Both the position numbers and the translations under genes were made by a program. Source: Paenibacillus cremeus (GTDB lineage: Bacteria; Bacillota; Bacilli; Paenibacillales; NBRC-103111). From it: a stretch of DNA of 64,000 nt. The stretch lies in contig NZ_VNJI01000011.1 in NCBI RefSeq assembly GCF_007786445.1, forward strand, positions 62,001 through 126,000, read 5' to 3'. The notes beneath the pieces are model-generated. The model did no database searches. It saw only the letters and a program-made list of their open reading frames with translations, and had not been told where the DNA came from. This document shows, piece by piece, positions 41,253 to 50,605 of the stretch (the stretch's first letter is position 1; each line of letters opens with the position of its first letter).

Positions 41253-43844
41253 TTGAATAATAGTTTGCATAAGCCTGTATACATACCGTCAATTGAAGCA
41301 AATGATATTTATTCGCACATGCATCGAGATAAGGACATTGATCGTAAGTATGTGGGGATGATTCCAAGTAGCTTAGAATTGAATAAATTAGTAAGTATTG
41401 GTCTTTCCATGTATAAAAAGAAGCCAAGTGAGAAATTTCTATCAGACGATATTATTAACGTTAAGTTTAAGCAGAAGGTTAAATCAGCAGATGAAATGGT
41501 ATCACAGATTAAGAAGAAGATCAATCTGCTTACAGATAATCAGGCTGATTACAAAAATAAATTAGAAGAATTCGTACAACTATTGAAACAGGAAAAAATT
41601 CTTCCCAAATGGAAAGAAGTAAGTAATGACCAATTAAGAAAACTATTATACGAGAATGGCTTCGTTCTAACTTCAATTGATGACAAAACAGACGCTATTA
41701 TTAAAACAAGATATGTGGTTTACAAGAGGAGTTCCGCAAAGAGTCGAGTTGGAGAGTGCTTGTTTATTAAAGAGACCTTATACGATGAGATGATAAATTG
41801 GAGTCGTATGAACCTCCCTCTTCAGGATGTTAAGGTGGATGTTCCTAGTTTGCTTGCGTATCAATCCCTAGTTGGTTCGTCTCTCGATGATGTTGTAAAA
41901 ATTCATCCTAATAATATTCTCTTGGTCGATGACATTGAGAGTAAATTCTTAAGAAAGTGCAATGTTGTCCGAAAGGGCGAAAATGGATTGCTGGACAGTT
42001 TTCAAGAAGATATTGTAATTTCTAATAGTTTGTTTGATGGCGAATCGCTGTTAGATAGCAGTTACTTCCCTGAAGATAAAGGAATGATGTTGCTTCGTAA
42101 TCACATGTTTAAATCAGCAGCCTTCAATTGCAATATTCAATCGTATCTAAGGGATAACTGTCCAGAAGGTATCAACTTCGATGAGTGGAAAATAAAAAAC
42201 GCGTATAATGAAGTCTTCGCAAAGGATATTCATTTAATAATTACTCCAAGCAGTTTAAAGGCTTTAAAATTTAGTCACGCAGTTGGTAACGATTCAGAAA
42301 TGTTTAGTTATTGGAAGAATTATATTTCTGACGTAAGCATTGACGGAGCATCACTCTTTGGTGTTGTTAAGAGTGAAAAGAAATCTAAGCATGGGTTAAA
42401 TGAGAGTGGAGAAATCCTTCAGCAAACATCGTATCAAATGCTCAATAGTATGCCAGTAAATAAAAATGACATCCATGAACTTGCTGAATACGAAAATACA
42501 TATATTGAAAAATTAAAAAATGACGATGACTTTTTTGTTCAACACATCTTAAAGTCTGTCACCACTGTAAATAGTAACGCTATGTTTGCTGATCTTTATT
42601 ACCGTAACAAGAAAATTGCACATACGAAGATATTTAAAGATTTCCGCAAGGCCGAGGTTAATAAGCACCTGACTCATATTAAACATGGAAAGATTAGATT
42701 GCACGGTGATTACTGCACGATGTTAGGGAATCCAATGGAATTTCTGGTTCATTCCATTGGGCGCTTAAATATTTGTGAGGATGAATCCAGTCTTAAAGAA
42801 AATGAAATATACACTACTTTATTTGAGTTTAACAAGTGTTTGGTGGGCTTTAGAAATCCTCACACAAGTCCTAGTAATGTATTAGTAGTCAAAAACACTT
42901 ATAATGCGGAGATTGAGAAATATTTTAACTTAACTGACAACATCGTTTGTGTCAACGCAATTAATTTCCCATTGCAAGACATATTAAGCGGTTCTGATTA
43001 TGATTCAGATACATTGCTACTATTCGATAATTCGAAAATGCTTGAGTTAGCAATGAATTGCTTTGGCAAATACAATGTCTGCATTAACAAGGTTGAGAGC
43101 AGCAAAAGGCAATATAACTTAACCGAATCAGATATGGCAATCATTGATAACCAATTGTCAATGAGTCAAAAGAATATTGGCAGAGTCGTAAACCTTGGGC
43201 AATTTTGTATGTCAAAGTATTGGGACTTATTGAACAAAGGAGTGAATAAAGACAACCTTACTGATTTATTGAAGAAAATAGATATTATGACTGTTTTAAG
43301 TGGCATATGCATTGATTTGGCAAAGAAATTCTATGATATTGATATTAATCAAGAGGTTGAGCAAGTTGCAAAAACAAAGGAATTAAATTGTCGGAAGCCT
43401 CTGTTCTGGAAATACGTTAGCCAGAACAAGGAAATAAAAACATTTGAGATGCAATGCCCCATGGATTATCTATACATAGAGTTTTCAGACGTTAAATATG
43501 CTGAGACGCGAGAAAGTATATCTCTGAATGAACTACTCGTGAAGCATAAAATAAAAGATGGAGATAGAAATCAGGAACAAAAAATAATCAAATACGTTGA
43601 GGAAATGAGCAATAAGATAATTAAGGTGTACATTAATATAGCCGATGAAGACGAAAGAAATCACATTTTAGATGATATAATCAAGTATTACGACTTCTAT
43701 ATTAGCAAATTAAAGGTTAAACCGGAAACAATGTATGCAATTTTATCAAAGATACAGAAAAATAAAAGTAAAGTGTCAACAAGATTGATGAATGTCTTAT
43801 ATAGAACACAGAAAAACATTTTTTTAAATGCAATTAATACATAA
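41253..43844 (+). CDS. YonO-type single-chain RNA polymerase
   Basis: 863 residues, the size of SPbeta YonO. It belongs to the two-double-psi-barrel polymerases (relatives of multisubunit RNAP and eukaryotic RdRP/QDE-1). The metal-binding motif is S-D582-Y-D584-S-D586 (LSGSDYDSDTLLLFD). Other conserved pieces: KRSSAKSRVGE (158-168), FDGESLLDSSYF (261-272), LLRNHMFKSAAFN (280-292) and GFRNPHTSP (532-540). In SPbeta this enzyme transcribes the late genes; here it stands directly ahead of the late region. TTG start behind AGAGGGGGAT. The motif has Ser where most enzymes have Gly (DxDGD). Confidence 0.88.
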   Translation: MNNSLHKPVYIPSIEANDIYSHMHRDKDIDRKYVGMIPSSLELNKLVSIGLSMYKKKPSEKFLSDDIINVKFKQKVKSADEMVSQIKKKINLLTDNQADYKNKLEEFVQLLKQEKILPKWKEVSNDQLRKLLYENGFVLTSIDDKTDAIIKTRYVVYKRSSAKSRVGECLFIKETLYDEMINWSRMNLPLQDVKVDVPSLLAYQSLVGSSLDDVVKIHPNNILLVDDIESKFLRKCNVVRKGENGLLDSFQEDIVISNSLFDGESLLDSSYFPEDKGMMLLRNHMFKSAAFNCNIQSYLRDNCPEGINFDEWKIKNAYNEVFAKDIHLIITPSSLKALKFSHAVGNDSEMFSYWKNYISDVSIDGASLFGVVKSEKKSKHGLNESGEILQQTSYQMLNSMPVNKNDIHELAEYENTYIEKLKNDDDFFVQHILKSVTTVNSNAMFADLYYRNKKIAHTKIFKDFRKAEVNKHLTHIKHGKIRLHGDYCTMLGNPMEFLVHSIGRLNICEDESSLKENEIYTTLFEFNKCLVGFRNPHTSPSNVLVVKNTYNAEIEKYFNLTDNIVCVNAINFPLQDILSGSDYDSDTLLLFDNSKMLELAMNCFGKYNVCINKVESSKRQYNLTESDMAIIDNQLSMSQKNIGRVVNLGQFCMSKYWDLLNKGVNKDNLTDLLKKIDIMTVLSGICIDLAKKFYDIDINQEVEQVAKTKELNCRKPLFWKYVSQNKEIKTFEMQCPMDYLYIEFSDVKYAETRESISLNELLVKHKIKDGDRNQEQKIIKYVEEMSNKIIKVYINIADEDERNHILDDIIKYYDFYISKLKVKPETMYAILSKIQKNKSKVSTRLMNVLYRTQKNIFLNAINT

Positions 43845-43971
43845 AAATACACACTTTTTAGAAAAGAGGTCGAAAAAACCCTTATTTTTACTGGATTTTT
43901 CGGTACATGCAAAGGTTTTTATATAGTAAGATATGTTTTTACATATTTTACGTACATTATTTTAACATGCG

Positions 43972-43987
43972 AAGCGGAACTCCGCTT
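43972..43987 (+). terminator. Short hairpin upstream of the HU gene
   Basis: AAGCGG-AACT-CCGCTT followed by TAAAAAC: a weak terminator or an mRNA 5' stabiliser between the RNAP and HU genes. The 180-bp gap otherwise has only AT-rich sequence. Confidence 0.4.
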
Positions 43988-44024
43988 TAAAAACTAAATT
44001 ATAATCCAAAGGGAGAAATAAACA

Positions 44025-44300
44025 ATGAAAAAAGAAGATTTGATTTTGAAATTTGCAGGTAAAACAGGTCATTCCAAGAAAGATGCTACAGTTTGCGTAG
44101 ACGCATTCCTAGATTGTATCGTTGAAGGACTTGACGAAGATGGTGTAGTGGATATCACTAAGGTGCTGAAACTAACCGTAAAAGAAACTTCTGCACGTAA
44201 AGGTCGCAATCCTCAAACTGGCGAAGAAATTGAAATTCCTAAAGGTAAGAAAATCGCATTCAAAGCATTGAAACGTCTAGATGAAGTTGTAGGCAAATAA
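44025..44300 (+). CDS. HU-family DNA-binding protein
   Basis: 91 residues, full HU length. Helical N-terminus (KKEDLILKFAGKTGHSKKDA), then the beta-arm region KETSARKGRNPQTGEEIEIP and the C-terminal FKALKRLDEVV. It bends and compacts DNA as a dimer. SPbeta has an HU gene (YonN) next to YonO, so the RNAP-HU pairing is conserved. GGGAG site before the ATG. Confidence 0.92.
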   Translation: MKKEDLILKFAGKTGHSKKDATVCVDAFLDCIVEGLDEDGVVDITKVLKLTVKETSARKGRNPQTGEEIEIPKGKKIAFKALKRLDEVVGK

Positions 44301-44403
44301 CGTTATCCTCGCAAAGAGGCGCAATACATACAAAGAGGGTTAGCCGATTACGGTTAGCTCTCTTCCCCATTTCCTAATCTACCGTGAAAGGTAAAGACTG
44401 CCT

Positions 44404-45648
44404 ATGAAGAGCTATCTTGTAGATACCAACGTTATTCTTGATCAATATGAAATTCTCAACGATACAAAGTATGTTGTTTCGAGCCATGCTTTGCGTGAAA
44501 TCGAGAAACATGAACATAGTCATAATCAAGAATTATCATATAAAGCGAGACAAGTAAAAAGATTTTTGGATGAGAATAGCAATATTTCGTATGACTTGAA
44601 AGATTATCATTTCAATTTAAACGAAATATTTGATAATTACTACGAAGATAACCGTATGCTTCAAGCGTGTGTTGAAAACGAATATGGATTAGTAACCAAT
44701 GACATCCTGCTAAAACTTAAAGCAGAAGGATTTGGCATTGAGGTTGTCGTTCCAAGTCGAACAGATGTAACTCATGAACACTATAGAGGCGTGAAAGATA
44801 TTTATTTTGATCGGAATAGTACAGAGGATCAAATTAAATTAGCCAGTATTTATGAATCACAGGAACAAAATGTATATGACTTGTCACTCAATGAGTACAT
44901 TTCAATCTGGGATTTATCTAAACCAACATACGATGAAAACAATAAAGTAACCGGATATGAATTAATCGACCAACTAAAATGGGATGGCAATCGATTAATT
45001 AAAATCAAATATAAACATGCAGAGAGCCGTTTTATGGGTAAAGTATCACCTATTAACTATAAGCAGCGTCTTTTATTTGATTTGTTGCAAAATCGCAATA
45101 TTGGAATTAAACTCTGCCAAGGTAACTTTGGCACAGGAAAAGATTACTCCATGGTTGCTAACATGATTAAGTTAATTGAAGATAATGCATTTGAGAAAAT
45201 GATATTCATTCGAAATACAGAACCACTTGAAGGAAGCAAAGAATTAGGATTTTTGCCGGGGGATTTGATGGCAAAAATGGAACCGTGGGTCGGAATGATT
45301 GCTGACTGTCTAGGTGGGTATGAAGGATTACGAATGCTCGTTGAAAAAGGAAAAATTGAAATTGCTAACTTTTCTGCTTTACGTGGCAGAAGCTTTGCTA
45401 ATTCAATTTTATACTGTAGCGAGGGACAGAATTTATCGTCCAATCATATGAAACTTATCATTTCTCGCGTAGGACAAGGTTCTGAACTGTGGATTAACGG
45501 GGACTTAAAGCAGCGAGATAACAAGAGATATGATTCCGATAGCGGTATTCGAACACTTTACAAGTTGAAAGGCCACAAACTATTTGGCATGGTAACTTTG
45601 GATAAAAATGAACGTTCTAATGTTGCCTCGCTGGTTGAACTGCTTTAA
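44404..45648 (+). CDS. PIN-PhoH protein with degenerate ATPase motifs
   Basis: 414 residues. N-terminal PIN nuclease domain (D7 and N9 in LVDTNVIL, E32, D82, D100 in VTNDILL); C-terminal PhoH-like ATPase from about 215. PhoH2 proteins are RNA-handling helicase-nucleases. Here the P-loop reads GNFGTGKD (240-247) instead of GxxGxGK[ST], and the Walker B reads YCSEGQN (S339-E340) instead of the usual DEAQN. Arg and sensor segments (RGRSF, NGDLKQRD) are kept. ATP hydrolysis may be lost while the PIN nuclease remains. Confidence 0.8.
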   Translation: MKSYLVDTNVILDQYEILNDTKYVVSSHALREIEKHEHSHNQELSYKARQVKRFLDENSNISYDLKDYHFNLNEIFDNYYEDNRMLQACVENEYGLVTNDILLKLKAEGFGIEVVVPSRTDVTHEHYRGVKDIYFDRNSTEDQIKLASIYESQEQNVYDLSLNEYISIWDLSKPTYDENNKVTGYELIDQLKWDGNRLIKIKYKHAESRFMGKVSPINYKQRLLFDLLQNRNIGIKLCQGNFGTGKDYSMVANMIKLIEDNAFEKMIFIRNTEPLEGSKELGFLPGDLMAKMEPWVGMIADCLGGYEGLRMLVEKGKIEIANFSALRGRSFANSILYCSEGQNLSSNHMKLIISRVGQGSELWINGDLKQRDNKRYDSDSGIRTLYKLKGHKLFGMVTLDKNERSNVASLVELL

Positions 45649-45680
45649 TAATAAAAAATACTTAGGGAGATGTTTTATCC

Positions 45681-45845
45681 ATGTCTAGTGAAAAAATTGT
45701 TGGATTGAACCAAGTTCGTGAAGCACTATTCGCTATTTATCCCAATGCAACAAAAATTACAGTAACTATTGATGGGGATAAAATTAAAGTAGCACCAAAC
45801 GAGGAATATGAAATTCCAGTTGGTGGATACGATTCAGAGGAGTGA
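45681..45845 (+). CDS. 54-residue hypothetical protein
   Basis: ATG behind AGGGAGATG; small mixed alpha/beta protein (NATKITVTIDGDKIKVAPNE). Its stop overlaps the ribosome binding site of the phosphoesterase gene. Confidence 0.55.
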   Translation: MSSEKIVGLNQVREALFAIYPNATKITVTIDGDKIKVAPNEEYEIPVGGYDSEE

Positions 45846-45849
45846 TTGA

Positions 45850-47067
45850 ATGACTCCATCTGAATTAAACAAACTGGAAAATGAAACCATCAAAGACTTC
45901 AAGATTCGTATCTGTTCCAATAAAGAACATTATGGTCTAACTTGGGATGATATTCGTGATCTTATTAATAAGCAAACTGGCGATAACTACGGTGAATCTG
46001 CTTACCGCAAATGGTGGGCTGCATTTTCTGATGGTTTAGAGTTAGGAAAACAATCCGGTTTGGATAATGATCAAATCAAAGAGATCGAAGATAAAACTTT
46101 GGAGTTAAAAAAAGAGAGAATTAAACTTCAATCTGTGAGATTTGAGCCAAGCAGGGATTTGCGACTAGAGGCTAGAGACGAATTAATTGAAGAAAAAATT
46201 CTTAAGGCTATTGAGAATAGGCAGACAATCCAAGTTCCTGACATCTACATTAGACCGAACACATTAAAAAGAGACTACCTCTTTACTCTCGCAGATATTC
46301 ATTATGCAGCTAACTTCCAACTCTTAGGATGGATGGATGAAATCCTTAATGAATATAACCCTCAAATTGCACAAAGACGATTGTGGGACATTCTTGAGCT
46401 GTATGTTAACCAAAACGACATTGATAACATTAATCATGTTCATTTGTTTAATTTAGGTGACAGCTTAGACGGTATTCTTCGTATGAGTCAGTTGCAATGG
46501 ATCAAGATGGGAAATGTTGATTCGGCAATTGAGTTCGCAGAGTTTATGAGTACTTGGTTAAATGAATTATCTAAATACTCTAAAGTGGACTACTATGCCG
46601 TATCAGGCAATCATACGGAACTTCGATTACTTAACGGTAAACGAGGCGACTTCTCTAACGAAAATATGGAGAAAGTTGTTTCGCATATCATCTCATGCAA
46701 TCTTAAAGACAATAAAAACGTAAATATACATAAATGTAAAAATCACATGTATGTTGACATTCTAGGCACAAAAGTTCTTGCTGTTCATGGACATGACGAG
46801 CGAAATTTGAGCATGAGTTTAACAGAGTATCCTAAAATCTATGGTCATAACGTTGATTTAATGATAAGTGGGCATTTGCATCATACAGACAGCAAAACCG
46901 TTGGTATGAATGGGCTTAGGGATATTGAGTATATCCAATGTCAAAGCGTTGTTGGAATTGACGACTTCTCGTTAAAAATTAAAAAGACAGCAAATGCTGG
47001 AGCTAAGTTGATGGTCATTAAAGAAGATGTGGGAAGATCGACCATTCATGATTTTAGAGTGAAATAA
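45850..47067 (+). CDS. Calcineurin-like metallophosphoesterase
   Basis: 405 residues. The full di-metal set is visible: D149-x-H151 (ADIHYA), GD at 203-204 (NLGDSLDG), GNH at 253-255, H313 (VHGHDE) and GHLH at 341-344. The N-terminal ~125 residues are helical with an HTH-like piece (LTWDDIRDLINKQTG). Phage enzymes of this type act on DNA ends, nucleotides or RNA; the substrate is unknown. Confidence 0.85.
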   Translation: MTPSELNKLENETIKDFKIRICSNKEHYGLTWDDIRDLINKQTGDNYGESAYRKWWAAFSDGLELGKQSGLDNDQIKEIEDKTLELKKERIKLQSVRFEPSRDLRLEARDELIEEKILKAIENRQTIQVPDIYIRPNTLKRDYLFTLADIHYAANFQLLGWMDEILNEYNPQIAQRRLWDILELYVNQNDIDNINHVHLFNLGDSLDGILRMSQLQWIKMGNVDSAIEFAEFMSTWLNELSKYSKVDYYAVSGNHTELRLLNGKRGDFSNENMEKVVSHIISCNLKDNKNVNIHKCKNHMYVDILGTKVLAVHGHDERNLSMSLTEYPKIYGHNVDLMISGHLHHTDSKTVGMNGLRDIEYIQCQSVVGIDDFSLKIKKTANAGAKLMVIKEDVGRSTIHDFRVK

Positions 47068-47120
47068 ATAGAGGTTTAGGTCATGTTGTGAAACACTATC
47101 CTCTACCTCCTTTTATAAGG

Positions 47121-47157
47121 GACTGCTTCTGTCGTGAGACATTAAGCGGTCTTTTTA
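47121..47157 (+). terminator. Intrinsic terminator
   Basis: GACTGCTT (47121-47128) with AAGCGGTC (47144-47151), then TTTTTATT. Confidence 0.75.
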
Positions 47158-47176
47158 TTATTTAAGGAGGATAAAC

Positions 47177-48196
47177 ATGATAATATTACCGCAAATGGTA
47201 AAGGTTAAATGGCATAATTTTAATAGAGAATGGTACGAGTCTAAGGGGTATGTCTATACAGGACATCTAAAAGAATTTGAAGTACCAGTTTATGATTTAA
47301 TTGAGGGAAGTCATCAAAAAGTTAGAATTAAATGTGACTACTGCGACAAAGAATTTTCTAGAACATTTAAAGACCATAATTTAATACGCAAGAATTCAGT
47401 AATCGACAAAGATGCTTGTTTTAAATGTGGCAATATTAAATCAATGGAAAGTTCACAGTTGCTATACGGGGTTAATAGCGCAGCACAACTCCCCAAAGCC
47501 AAGGAGAAACGCAAAAGAACATGCTTAAAGAAGTACGGCACAGAAAGTCCGTTGAGTAATGAAACTGTAAGAAATAAAATAAACAATACAGTGATTGAAT
47601 TATACGGCGTAAGCAATCAGTTTCAAAGAGAAGAAGTAAAAGAAAAAAGTAAACAAACATTGTTAAAAAATTATGGCGCTACAAATCTGATGCAAATTCC
47701 TGAGCATTTAGAAATAGCATTGTCAAAAAGGGCACAAACATTATATAAAAATGGCGATGTGTCAACGTCGAGACAGCAAATATATATCTGGAATGTGCTC
47801 GGAGGAGAACTAAATTATCCCGTTGACAGAATTAATTTAGACATTGGTTTCTTATTGGATAAAATTTATTTGGAGTATCAAGGTTCAGGTCATGACCTGT
47901 CTGTTAAAATGAATAAAATATCCAAAGAAGAGCAGAAAGAAATCGATAAGAAACGATATTACTACCTGAAAAACAGAGGGTGGAAAATGATCGAAATTAT
48001 TTCTACTTCTCAGTACGATTATCTTCCAAATGAAGAAGTTCTAATTTCCATGTTCGAATACTCCAAGGAACACCTCAAGGAGCATTCATGGATTACTTTT
48101 GATATTGACAAGTTGACAGTTAGAACGAGTATTTTTGAGATACCCTACAACTTTGGAAAATTACTAAATACGAGACAATATGCTTGTAATATTTAA
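47177..48196 (+). CDS. Homing-endonuclease-like protein (DUF7487/Vsr-like)
   Basis: 339 residues. N-terminal zinc ribbon (CDYC at 53-56, CFKC at 81-84), then repeats of the KYGTESPLSNE / LYGVSNQFQREE / NYGATNLMQIPE kind typical of phage homing nucleases, and a C-terminal Vsr/EDxHD-like core (D222, E233, H239 in LEYQGSGHD). A terminator on its left and its own AAGGAGG site make it look like an inserted single gene. Not needed for the neighbouring functions. Confidence 0.7.
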   Translation: MIILPQMVKVKWHNFNREWYESKGYVYTGHLKEFEVPVYDLIEGSHQKVRIKCDYCDKEFSRTFKDHNLIRKNSVIDKDACFKCGNIKSMESSQLLYGVNSAAQLPKAKEKRKRTCLKKYGTESPLSNETVRNKINNTVIELYGVSNQFQREEVKEKSKQTLLKNYGATNLMQIPEHLEIALSKRAQTLYKNGDVSTSRQQIYIWNVLGGELNYPVDRINLDIGFLLDKIYLEYQGSGHDLSVKMNKISKEEQKEIDKKRYYYLKNRGWKMIEIISTSQYDYLPNEEVLISMFEYSKEHLKEHSWITFDIDKLTVRTSIFEIPYNFGKLLNTRQYACNI

Positions 48197-48230
48197 TACA
48201 TACGATATTAGATTATAGGGAGATATGTTC

Positions 48231-48512
48231 ATGGATAAAAATAAGAATGTTATTGATTTTGATACTATCTTAAATCAAAAAGAAAATTGCAACCATGAGC
48301 ATGTATGTCCTCACTGTGAGTGGCAAGACAAAACAATTGATAATTTTATTAGTCGTATTAAAGGGTTGAGTATCAACGGTCAGACATTCCGTGAGGAAGT
48401 TGAAAACTTAATCGGATATGTTGAGTATTTGACTAGACGCGATACTCTTGCTGAAATTGCAGGAACTCTAATGCAAGAAGTTCAATATATGGATGGCGAT
48501 GACGAGGAATAA
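48231..48512 (+). CDS. Small protein with zinc-knuckle motif
   Basis: 93 residues from the ATG at 48231 behind AGGGAGATA. CNHEHVCPHC near residue 20 may bind zinc; the rest is helical. Not recognised. Confidence 0.6.
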   Translation: MDKNKNVIDFDTILNQKENCNHEHVCPHCEWQDKTIDNFISRIKGLSINGQTFREEVENLIGYVEYLTRRDTLAEIAGTLMQEVQYMDGDDEE

Positions 48513-48515
48513 ACT

Positions 48516-48758
48516 ATGGAATTAGACCATGATATTCCTATCAACCTTATAATGCTCAACAACTATGAGGAAGAGCGCTATGAACACGTGGATGATTACA
48601 TTGAAATTCTGAAAACGTGTAAGAAAGCCGATGAATTTTATGCTCTCATCAGAATGATTATCGATGATACACGTGACAATACGTTGCGTGATATTCTAAC
48701 CAAAAATATTCAACATCAAGCTAAGATACTCGAAGAGACGAAAATAAAAAAGTCTTAG
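48516..48758 (+). CDS. Small helical hypothetical protein
   Basis: 80 residues, all helical, four bases after the preceding stop, behind GACGAGGAA. Not recognised. Confidence 0.55.
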   Translation: MELDHDIPINLIMLNNYEEERYEHVDDYIEILKTCKKADEFYALIRMIIDDTRDNTLRDILTKNIQHQAKILEETKIKKS

Positions 48759-48844
48759 GTATGTATGCTCTGTTTATTAAAAGCCTCCACCCTGTCCAGA
48801 GCAGACCGATGCCTCCAAGCTAAATCATATTGGAGGAATGAAAC

Positions 48845-49438
48845 ATGGAAAAAGAACAATTTAAAATGCCCTACTCTGCACTTGATTTTGAGGAATATAC
48901 TTTTTTCAGAGCTTTAGAAGATCGTCAAATTATCTTAAATAGCGAAGTCGATGATTATCTTCTCGAACGTGTTGGATATCAAATCATCAAGTGGAATCGT
49001 GAAGACGATAAATTGCCTGATGGTGAGTCTCGCAAGGAAATTGAAATTATTCTCAATAGTCCCGGTGGAGACGTATATCTTGGCATGGCACTATGCGCTG
49101 TAATTGAGAAATCAGTAACTCCTATTGCAATCACTGTCATCGGTAATGCTGCTTCAATGGGTGCTCTCTTGCTTGTGTCCGGTTCTAGGCACGGACGTAG
49201 ACGAGCATACGAGTTCTCGAATGTCCTCTTCCACGATGGTTCGACCGTACTTTATGGTTCCAGTAACAAGGTAAAAGACCATGTTAAATTCCAAGAGGAA
49301 AAGGATCAACAAATCCGAGACTTTATTATTCGTAACACTAAGATTACAGATGCAAAGTATGAGGATATGAAGGATCGTGAGTGGTGGCTCACTGCTAAAA
49401 GTGCATTAGAGTGGGGCGTTATCGATGAGATTATTTAA
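48845..49438 (+). CDS. ClpP-like (S14) serine protease
   Basis: 197 residues, ClpP size. NSPGG (71-75), catalytic S104 (NAASMGA), H130 (NVLFHDG) and D177 (MKDREWW). In head gene clusters, ClpP-fold proteases usually mature the prohead; being four genes ahead of the capsid gene fits. A true ClpP subunit recruited to host ClpX is the alternative. GGAGG before the ATG. Confidence 0.85.
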   Translation: MEKEQFKMPYSALDFEEYTFFRALEDRQIILNSEVDDYLLERVGYQIIKWNREDDKLPDGESRKEIEIILNSPGGDVYLGMALCAVIEKSVTPIAITVIGNAASMGALLLVSGSRHGRRRAYEFSNVLFHDGSTVLYGSSNKVKDHVKFQEEKDQQIRDFIIRNTKITDAKYEDMKDREWWLTAKSALEWGVIDEII

Positions 49439-49489
49439 TTAATTAAAACTTATTAAAACTCACATTTCATAAACTTTTTGAACTAGACT

Positions 49490-49516
49490 GACTCACCATC
49501 TTGGTGGGTCTTTTTG
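49490..49516 (+). terminator. Intrinsic terminator
   Basis: GACTCACC-ATCTT-type loop-GGTGGGTC followed by TTTTT, after the protease gene. Confidence 0.8.
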
Positions 49517-49531
49517 GTTTGCAAAGTTTTT

Positions 49532-49603
49532 GAGCTGGAAGCAATCTGTTTAAGGTCGTGTAAAGTAAGGGCGATATCTCCCGTCTACCCCTTAGTCCAG
49601 CTC
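49532..49603 (+). ncRNA. Candidate structured RNA upstream of terminase
   Basis: GAGCTGGA (49532-49539) pairs with TCCAGCTC (49596-49603); inside, TAAGGG pairs with CCCTTA. This closed branched fold lies between a terminator and the terminase genes. It has tRNA-like length but no tRNA arms. It may be a processed leader or a small RNA; there is no promoter call. Confidence 0.35.
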
Positions 49604-49666
49604 AAGATATTTTAGCCCATATTCGGGTTAGGGAGATTCTTTTCTTTTTTGAAAGAAGGTGGAAAT

Positions 49667-50605
49667 ATGGCTAGGCCAAAAGGGAGCAGCGCTAAAGATA
49701 AACTCGTAATAGAAAAGATTAAATGTAAAGGCAAGTGTGGTAAAGAAAAAGCGCCAACAAATTTTTATATAAATACAAACCCACTCTTCTCTTCTGAGAA
49801 GTTAGAAGTGTGTAAGGATTGCATATCAGAATATATAGGTACTAAAAGTTCGTCAGGATATCTGAATAGAGTAAAACTTGTTCTTGGACTTATGGATAAA
49901 CCTTTCCTCTATGACTTATGGATATCAAGAGATGAAGATTGGGGAAGGTATATCCCTCAATTATCTTCGTTTCCTCAGTACAAAGGATTGACGAATGCAG
50001 ATAGTACATTTACTGATAAAAAAATAAACACAGAAAACCCAAATGAAAGCTTTGTGCTAAACAGTTCTCCAAGCAGTTACACGAGTGAAGAAATTTCAGA
50101 GTTATCTTCATTTTGGGGTAAAAATTACACTCCTGATGAACTTGAATATCTGCAAACACAATATGAGAAATTTCTAAACTCTTATGAATGCGACTCCTAT
50201 GCAATGGAATTGCTTTTCCAAGAAGCATCTCAGCAAAGGTTAACAATTAATAAATTGCGTCAAGAAGGTAAATCGGTAGACAAAGAACTCAAAACTCTCC
50301 AAGACTTGTTGGGATCAGCAAATGTTAAACCCGTTCAAGAGACAGGTGCAAATGCAACGGAACAGGCCACGTTTGGAACCTTGATTAAGAAATATGAAAA
50401 CGAGCGTCCAATTCCTGAGCCTGATGAAGCTTGGAAAGATGTTGATGGAATAAAGCGTTATATCCAAGTTTGGTTTCTCGGACACCTGTGTAGAATGATT
50501 GGAATTAACAACGACTATTCCAGACTTTATGATGAAGAAATTGCCAAATATACTGTTGATCCTCCAAAGTACGATGATGACATCAGCGAAGAGGTAACAG
50601 TATGA
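49667..50605 (+). CDS. Probable terminase small subunit
   Basis: 312 residues from the ATG at 49667 behind AGAAGGTGG. Zinc-binding CKGKCG and CKDC at about 22-55. It overlaps the large terminase gene by 4 bp (ATGA), the standard place of the small subunit, which recognises the packaging site. No classical HTH was seen, so assignment rests on position and size. Confidence 0.65.
   Translation: MARPKGSSAKDKLVIEKIKCKGKCGKEKAPTNFYINTNPLFSSEKLEVCKDCISEYIGTKSSSGYLNRVKLVLGLMDKPFLYDLWISRDEDWGRYIPQLSSFPQYKGLTNADSTFTDKKINTENPNESFVLNSSPSSYTSEEISELSSFWGKNYTPDELEYLQTQYEKFLNSYECDSYAMELLFQEASQQRLTINKLRQEGKSVDKELKTLQDLLGSANVKPVQETGANATEQATFGTLIKKYENERPIPEPDEAWKDVDGIKRYIQVWFLGHLCRMIGINNDYSRLYDEEIAKYTVDPPKYDDDISEEVTV

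Noticed and set aside
44330-44360. Hairpin at GGTTAGC...GGTTAGC
   Set aside because: The two copies are direct, not inverted, so they cannot pair as a stem.
47177-48196. Insertion sequence transposase
   Set aside because: Zinc ribbon, KYG repeats and a Vsr-like core point to a homing nuclease; no terminal inverted repeats or target duplication were seen.
49532-49603. tRNA gene
   Set aside because: Length 72 and a closed acceptor-like stem, but no T-loop GTTC, no anticodon arm of 5 bp with a 7-nt loop, and no D-loop GG.
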